Shown in pieces: positions 60,341-64,000 of a stretch of 64,000 bases of DNA. The DNA is from Methanosaeta sp. PtaU1.Bin112. Lineage in GTDB: Archaea > Halobacteriota > Methanosarcinia > Methanotrichales > Methanotrichaceae. The position numbers were made by a program, and so were the translations under genes. Location of the stretch: NCBI GenBank assembly GCA_002067705.1, contig MVRL01000104.1:1-64000 (forward strand), given 5' to 3'. The number at the start of each line of letters is the position of its first letter. Position 1 is the first letter of the stretch. The notes under the pieces were generated by a model. That model was given only the letters and a program-made list of their open reading frames with translations, was not told where the DNA came from and ran no database searches.

Positions 60341-61747
60341 GTGATACCGATAGCCGCCAAAAAATGTAAGATCAGGCTGCATCAGGCCGCTTCACTTCTC
60401 TTTTTCGCTCTCGCGATTCAGGCCATTTTTTCCAGCCCCGCCCTTGCCGAACAGGCCATAAAGGCCCCGCAGTTTTCTGCCACGGGAGTTGATGGCAAGA
60501 ACTTCTCTCTCTCCGGCTTTACCGGCGCGCCCCTGATCCTTCATATCACCAACATCGAGATTCCGATCTGCGTGGAATGCGAGGTTTCCCTGGAGGGGCA
60601 GGTAGAGGAGCTGGCAAGGCTGAAGGCCCTGCACCCGGCCGTCCAGATAGCCACAGTGAACATGAGGAAGAATCCTTACTCCCGTGATGGCAAGTCTCTG
60701 GCGGAAAAGTGGTGGAAGGTCAACATCACCTGGCCCTGGACTGAGGACATCGAGCCCTACACTATCGCCAGCAAGTATCTCGACTATTGGAATGTGAGAG
60801 GCGGCTCCTCTAATCCGACGATCCTTCTCATCGATAAAGACGGCAATATCGCCGCCGTCTATCACGTCTACCGGGTGGGGGAGGGAGTGCAGGATGGCGT
60901 GCAGAGCGCAGAGAAGCTCTATAGCAAGCTGGTGGAGGTGAGCGGCTCGGACTGGAAGGGGCTGGAGGGACAGGTCTTCCGGCAGGATGTCTCCGCATTC
61001 GGCATGTTTTTGCTGGGCATAGTAACCTCGCTTGCTCCCTGTTCCATCGCTCTCATGATCGCCGTCTTCTCCTATGTGATGACCATGAGACGAAAGGACG
61101 AATACCTGAGAAAGAGCGTCTCCACATCGAAGGAGGGCTTTATGATTGGAATTGCCTTCACCTTCGGCATGGCTGCCGTCTTCTTTGTCCTGGGGCTGTT
61201 CATCTCTCAGGTGGGCCTGTTCATAAGAGACTCCCGGGTCTTCGACCTGATAGCCGGACTGATCATGATACTCCTGGGAATCAGCAACATCAAGCCGCTG
61301 GAAGAGATCTTCGAGCCAGTGAGGGCTAAAATTCGCAGCTATCGGGGAGAAGGAGAGTATTGCGAGACCAGGAAAAGCCTGCTGCAAAGGTCGGTTGAGG
61401 CGTCCGTTGCCCTGTTCAAGCATTCCTCATTCATCGGTGCCTTCACTCTCGGCATCTTCTTTGCCCTGGGCTGGGCACCCTGCGCTCTCTCCATGGTTCT
61501 GCCGGTATTGATCTGGCTGGCTTCGCAAAATATCACTCCTCTGGCTGGGGGCGTGATGCTCTTCATCTTCGGCATCGGTCATGGCGCGCCAATCATTCCC
61601 ATTGCCACTTTTTCTAGAGCAGTGGGCGGGAGGATAGGAGAGAGGTATGTCTCCATCGGTGCCTGGACGACTAAATTCTTCGGGCTGCTGGTGATAGTGG
61701 TGGGCGTGGTTTATGCGGTGAGATATGCGGGAATACTGCTCTGGTAG
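60341..61747 (+). CDS. Redoxin domain fused to CcdA/DsbD-type membrane electron carrier
   Basis: About 468 residues. A signal segment leads into a peroxiredoxin/TlpA-like domain with Ile-Cys-Val-Glu-Cys (CxxC) near its start, then six or more membrane helices carrying two conserved Cys-bearing motifs, Leu-Ala-Pro-Cys-Ser and Trp-Ala-Pro-Cys-Ala, as in CcdA/DsbD proteins that move thiol electrons across the membrane. The start is uncertain: GTG 60341 begins a good signal peptide 13 bases after the preceding stop, whereas the frame is open from 60275. Domain order (redoxin first) differs from DsbD, where the periplasmic domains flank the membrane core. Confidence 0.85.
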   Translation: MIPIAAKKCKIRLHQAASLLFFALAIQAIFSSPALAEQAIKAPQFSATGVDGKNFSLSGFTGAPLILHITNIEIPICVECEVSLEGQVEELARLKALHPAVQIATVNMRKNPYSRDGKSLAEKWWKVNITWPWTEDIEPYTIASKYLDYWNVRGGSSNPTILLIDKDGNIAAVYHVYRVGEGVQDGVQSAEKLYSKLVEVSGSDWKGLEGQVFRQDVSAFGMFLLGIVTSLAPCSIALMIAVFSYVMTMRRKDEYLRKSVSTSKEGFMIGIAFTFGMAAVFFVLGLFISQVGLFIRDSRVFDLIAGLIMILLGISNIKPLEEIFEPVRAKIRSYRGEGEYCETRKSLLQRSVEASVALFKHSSFIGAFTLGIFFALGWAPCALSMVLPVLIWLASQNITPLAGGVMLFIFGIGHGAPIIPIATFSRAVGGRIGERYVSIGAWTTKFFGLLVIVVGVVYAVRYAGILLW

Positions 61748-61843
61748 AAGCAAAGGGAACAAGAGAAAAAAGCTGGAGAGCAGACGATGCCTTAATATGG
61801 CGCATTGGCCATTTGCTGGGAATCCTGGTTAAGGAGGGCTGAA

Positions 61844-62620
61844 ATGAAGGAGATCAGGAAGCTGATTGTGTTAGCGGTGCTGATGATGGCTCTGATGGGC
61901 CTATCGTCCTCTGCCAACTACATGTACGAAAAAGCATCAGTCAAGGGCGTAGGATACAAGAACGTGGAGATGATCGTCTCCACCCAGACGGGCTTTGACG
62001 GCCAGAAGATGGTTGAAAAGGAATCGGGTTCCGGAAATGTCATCACAGAGAAGACGGAACTGGAGGGAGAGAGGCAGATAGATACGGGATGCTATCCGCG
62101 CTATGTCAGCAACATAGGACAGTGGGTTGATTACAGCGTCCGAAAGGATTACATCAACTTCACAAAAGAGGCGGAGTTCGAGTACATGCCGGTCTCCTAT
62201 CAGACTGGCACCTATGACCAGAAATGGATTGAGAAGCTCTGCGTTCAGAACTACCGGATCGGCGCTGTGCTTACGGAGATGTACACCCATGCCGAGCACC
62301 TGCAGAAGGCTACCGAGATCAAGACCAGATCCTATCCGACATACTGCGGCGATATCTCCGGCCCTGGTCGATGCAAGCTGCCAGTTTCATGCTGCACAGG
62401 CGTTTTGGAGGCGAACCTGAACAGCAATGCTATAGGCGTAGCCCACATCGGATGGCTTTCCAGAGATCCGAGGGCTGATGATCAGCTCAAAGGGCGGCAT
62501 GCTGAGTACGGGCGCAGCGTCGAGGAACTGACCGGCGTATTCTCCATCGAGAAGTTCATTCAGCTCTGGGGCAACTCCACCTGCGGGGCCATCAGCGTCG
62601 ACTGGCTGCCCTGCGCATGA
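61844..62620 (+). CDS. Secreted Cys-rich protein of the thiol-disulfide operon
   Basis: 258 residues with a signal peptide (about 1-22). The mature part has eight cysteines, in Asp-Thr-Gly-Cys, Lys-Leu-Cys, Tyr-Cys-Gly, Arg-Cys, Ser-Cys-Cys, Ser-Thr-Cys-Gly and a C-terminal Pro-Cys-Ala, and is rich in Tyr. GGAGG (61833-61837) lies 6 bases before ATG 61844. It follows the redoxin-CcdA gene by 96 bases. A natural reading is that it is a substrate of the neighbouring redox proteins. No family recognised. Confidence 0.65.
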   Translation: MKEIRKLIVLAVLMMALMGLSSSANYMYEKASVKGVGYKNVEMIVSTQTGFDGQKMVEKESGSGNVITEKTELEGERQIDTGCYPRYVSNIGQWVDYSVRKDYINFTKEAEFEYMPVSYQTGTYDQKWIEKLCVQNYRIGAVLTEMYTHAEHLQKATEIKTRSYPTYCGDISGPGRCKLPVSCCTGVLEANLNSNAIGVAHIGWLSRDPRADDQLKGRHAEYGRSVEELTGVFSIEKFIQLWGNSTCGAISVDWLPCA

Positions 62621-62644
62621 GTGCGGATTTTTTACTGAATTTTT

Positions 62645-63628
62645 TTAATAGTGCCTCTTAACCATGTAATCCGCCAGCTCCAGCAGCATCTCCTTAGCCT
62701 TCGACTCAGGCAGAACCTGCAGGGCCTTCTTGCCGCGGGATACCATATCCTCCGCCCGTGACCGGGCGTACTCTATCGATCCGCTCTTCTCCAGAACGGC
62801 AATGCCGTCCAGAATCTCCTCGGCAGAGGCATCCTTCTTGCCGAAGACGGGAACTGACACATTGTTTGCCAGGGCATGGATGATGATCAGCGTCTTCTTG
62901 GCTTCAATCAGGTCCCCGCCCTGCCGCTTGCCTGAGACCTTCTCTGGAGTGATTAGGTCGATCACATCATCCTGCAGCTGAAATCCCATGCCAGTCAGCC
63001 TGCCAAACTCATCCAGCGCAGCAACCTCCTGCGGCGCGGCCCCTGCCAGAAGCCCGCCCATGCCTGCAGCCGCTCCGTAAAGAACCCCGGTCTTCTTCTC
63101 AATCATCTCCATGTACTCGGCCTCAGAGACCCGCTCCTTGGACTCGAACTCCATGTCCAGCCATTGGCCTTCGCAGATGGCGGTGCAGGTCCGGGAGAGC
63201 ATATTCATGGCCCCTAAAATCAGATCTGGCCGGGCTTTTGTCATCCCCAGAACCTGAAAGGCCTTGGAGTAGAGGGTATCGCCCGCCAGTATGGCGCCGG
63301 AAAGACCCCAGAGCTTGTGAACCGCAGCTCTGCCGCGCCTCACATCGGCATTGTCCATGATATCGTCATGAATGAGAGTGAAGTTATGAATCAGCTCAAT
63401 GGATACGGCAGCCGAAGCGAGCGCAGCCGCGTCGCCGCCGGCAGCCTCGCCCGCCAGCAGCAGCATGGATGGCCTCAGCCTCTTTCCTCCAGCATCCACC
63501 AGATGCCGGCCGGCTTCGTAGAGGGGACGGGGATGCATTACCGGCAGGAGACTATCGATGGCTTCCGTGACCAGATCAGCTCGCGCCTGTAGCTCCCGGT
63601 CCAGCTCTTTAGCAATCTTTTTTGTCAT
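62645..63628 (-). CDS. idsA: Polyprenyl (geranylgeranyl/farnesyl) diphosphate synthase
   Basis: Condenses isopentenyl diphosphate with allylic diphosphates to make the chains of archaeal ether lipids. 327 residues. The first Asp-rich motif is Asp-Asp-Ile-Met-Asp near residue 89, and the second is Asp-Asp-Val-Ile-Asp near 222, with Leu-Gln before it. GGAGGAG precedes the ATG. The RNase J gene ends 23 bases upstream on the same strand, the usual archaeal isoprenoid-cluster arrangement. The product length (C15 or C20) cannot be decided from sequence. Confidence 0.94.
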   Translation of the reverse strand: MTKKIAKELDRELQARADLVTEAIDSLLPVMHPRPLYEAGRHLVDAGGKRLRPSMLLLAGEAAGGDAAALASAAVSIELIHNFTLIHDDIMDNADVRRGRAAVHKLWGLSGAILAGDTLYSKAFQVLGMTKARPDLILGAMNMLSRTCTAICEGQWLDMEFESKERVSEAEYMEMIEKKTGVLYGAAAGMGGLLAGAAPQEVAALDEFGRLTGMGFQLQDDVIDLITPEKVSGKRQGGDLIEAKKTLIIIHALANNVSVPVFGKKDASAEEILDGIAVLEKSGSIEYARSRAEDMVSRGKKALQVLPESKAKEMLLELADYMVKRHY

Positions 63629-63651
63629 TCTCGCTCTCCTCCTTGACCTCG

Positions 63652-64000
63652 CTAATCGATCACAAGCTCCTGGCCGTTTCTGACCAGATGGAAATTGGAT
63701 CCAAGCGAATATCCAGTCTCTTCCGCCATCATGAGATAATTGCTGTGGGTGACCAGATTTCCGTGGCTGGGTATGACGTGCTCCGGCTGAATCATCCGCA
63801 GAAGCTCCCAGTGATCTTCCCGGCAGGCATGCCCGGAAACATGCACATTATCGTAAATCCTGGCCCCTCGCATCTTCAGCTTGGTGACAACCGTATGCCT
63901 GTTCGACTCATTCAGCGGCTGAGGAATAATTCCCGCGGAGAAGATGACCTTATCCCCGGATTCTACGTTATAATCGGTCTCGCCATTGGCAACCCGGCTT
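63652..64000 (-). CDS. RNase J-family ribonuclease, C-terminal part (gene runs off the window)
   Basis: The frame is open from the window edge: Ser-Arg-Val-Ala-Asn-Gly-Glu, Val-Ile-Phe-Ser-Ala-Gly-Ile-Ile-Pro, then His-Val-Ser-Gly-His-Ala and Val-Ile-Pro-Ser-His-Gly-Asn, the beta-CASP motifs C and zinc-site histidine of RNase J. About 115 residues are visible of roughly 440. RNase J degrades RNA from the 5' end. Its position directly before the prenyl diphosphate synthase gene agrees with the archaeal mevalonate cluster. Confidence 0.9.
   Translation of the reverse strand, partial: SRVANGETDYNVESGDKVIFSAGIIPQPLNESNRHTVVTKLKMRGARIYDNVHVSGHACREDHWELLRMIQPEHVIPSHGNLVTHSNYLMMAEETGYSLGSNFHLVRNGQELVID

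Noticed and set aside
60392-61423. 343-codon reverse frame under the redoxin-CcdA gene
   Set aside because: His/Gln/Asp-rich mirror of membrane helices; the forward frame has signal, CxxC and CcdA motifs.
1-64000. Insertion sequences, prophage or integrase/attachment sites
   Set aside because: No transposase, integrase or phage gene, and no target-site-like terminal repeats were found; the single tRNA gene is intact with no flanking duplicate of its 3' end.

Overview
The window looks like a chromosomal segment of a cytochrome-containing acetoclastic or methylotrophic methanogen of the Methanosarcinales, most likely Methanothrix (Methanosaeta)-like. Lineage evidence: membrane heterodisulfide reductase HdrDE, a dihydropteroate synthase-like protein and a CofE-like F420 ligase domain, archaeal shikimate enzymes (3-dehydroquinate synthase II, type I dehydroquinase), PAN, CDC48, aMBF1, AMP phosphorylase, a DUF1699 protein, archaeal TATA boxes, ATGA/GTGA coupled starts and an archaeal initiator tRNA. 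The genus is inferred. Coding DNA is GC-balanced and intergenic DNA is AT-rich. I see no insertion sequence, prophage or CRISPR array.

Layout. 1-4.4 kb: secreted and membrane proteins of unknown function and a CPBP protease. 4.5-10.7 kb: shikimate genes, DUF1614, a UbiD-family decarboxylase, canonical ftsZ with two coupled mini-ORFs, a HicBA pair with a frameshifted toxin, UPF0146. 10.8-14.4 kb: a 21-repeat lipoprotein. 15-23.3 kb: housekeeping genes (PAN and aMBF1 diverging from a 45-bp palindromic promoter, Sua5, a nucleotidyltransferase, AMP phosphorylase, an HDAC-fold protein, DUF89, PAC2). 23.4-32.3 kb: tandem secreted paralogs, a methyltransferase, a second CPBP protease, a collapsed proC remnant, CDC48, TrmO, a secreted matrixin-like metalloprotease. 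32.4-40.4 kb: a zinc-type ABC operon behind a three-copy operator, an ABC-2 exporter, a DHPS-like gene and a CofE-cytidine deaminase fusion. 40.5-46.3 kb: hdrED, a GC-rich candidate structured RNA, thrC with a cobalamin-independent methionine synthase core, DUF1699. 46.4-51.3 kb: a Ku and ATP-dependent ligase pair (NHEJ), initiator tRNA-Met, RNase HII, an aminotransferase. 51.5-62.6 kb: the most unusual region (below). 62.6-64 kb: prenyl diphosphate synthase and the end of an RNase J gene.

Best candidate for a new system: 51.5-59.5 kb holds four tightly packed genes: a ~1370-residue secreted protein built of alternating Ig-like modules, a single-pass surface protein, a polytopic membrane protein, and a divergent tubulin/FtsZ-superfamily protein with an intact GGGTGTG signature. 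Junctions are ATGA overlaps or a 3-bp gap, and a perfect 10-bp hairpin follows. I infer an envelope-spanning complex joining an extracellular scaffold to a cytoplasmic tubulin-like polymer, distinct from the division FtsZ at 8.6-9.6 kb. The next operon (59.7-62.6 kb) encodes an extracytoplasmic thiol-disulfide system (thioredoxin-fold protein, redoxin-CcdA fusion, secreted Cys-rich protein). It may service the same envelope, but that link rests on adjacency only.
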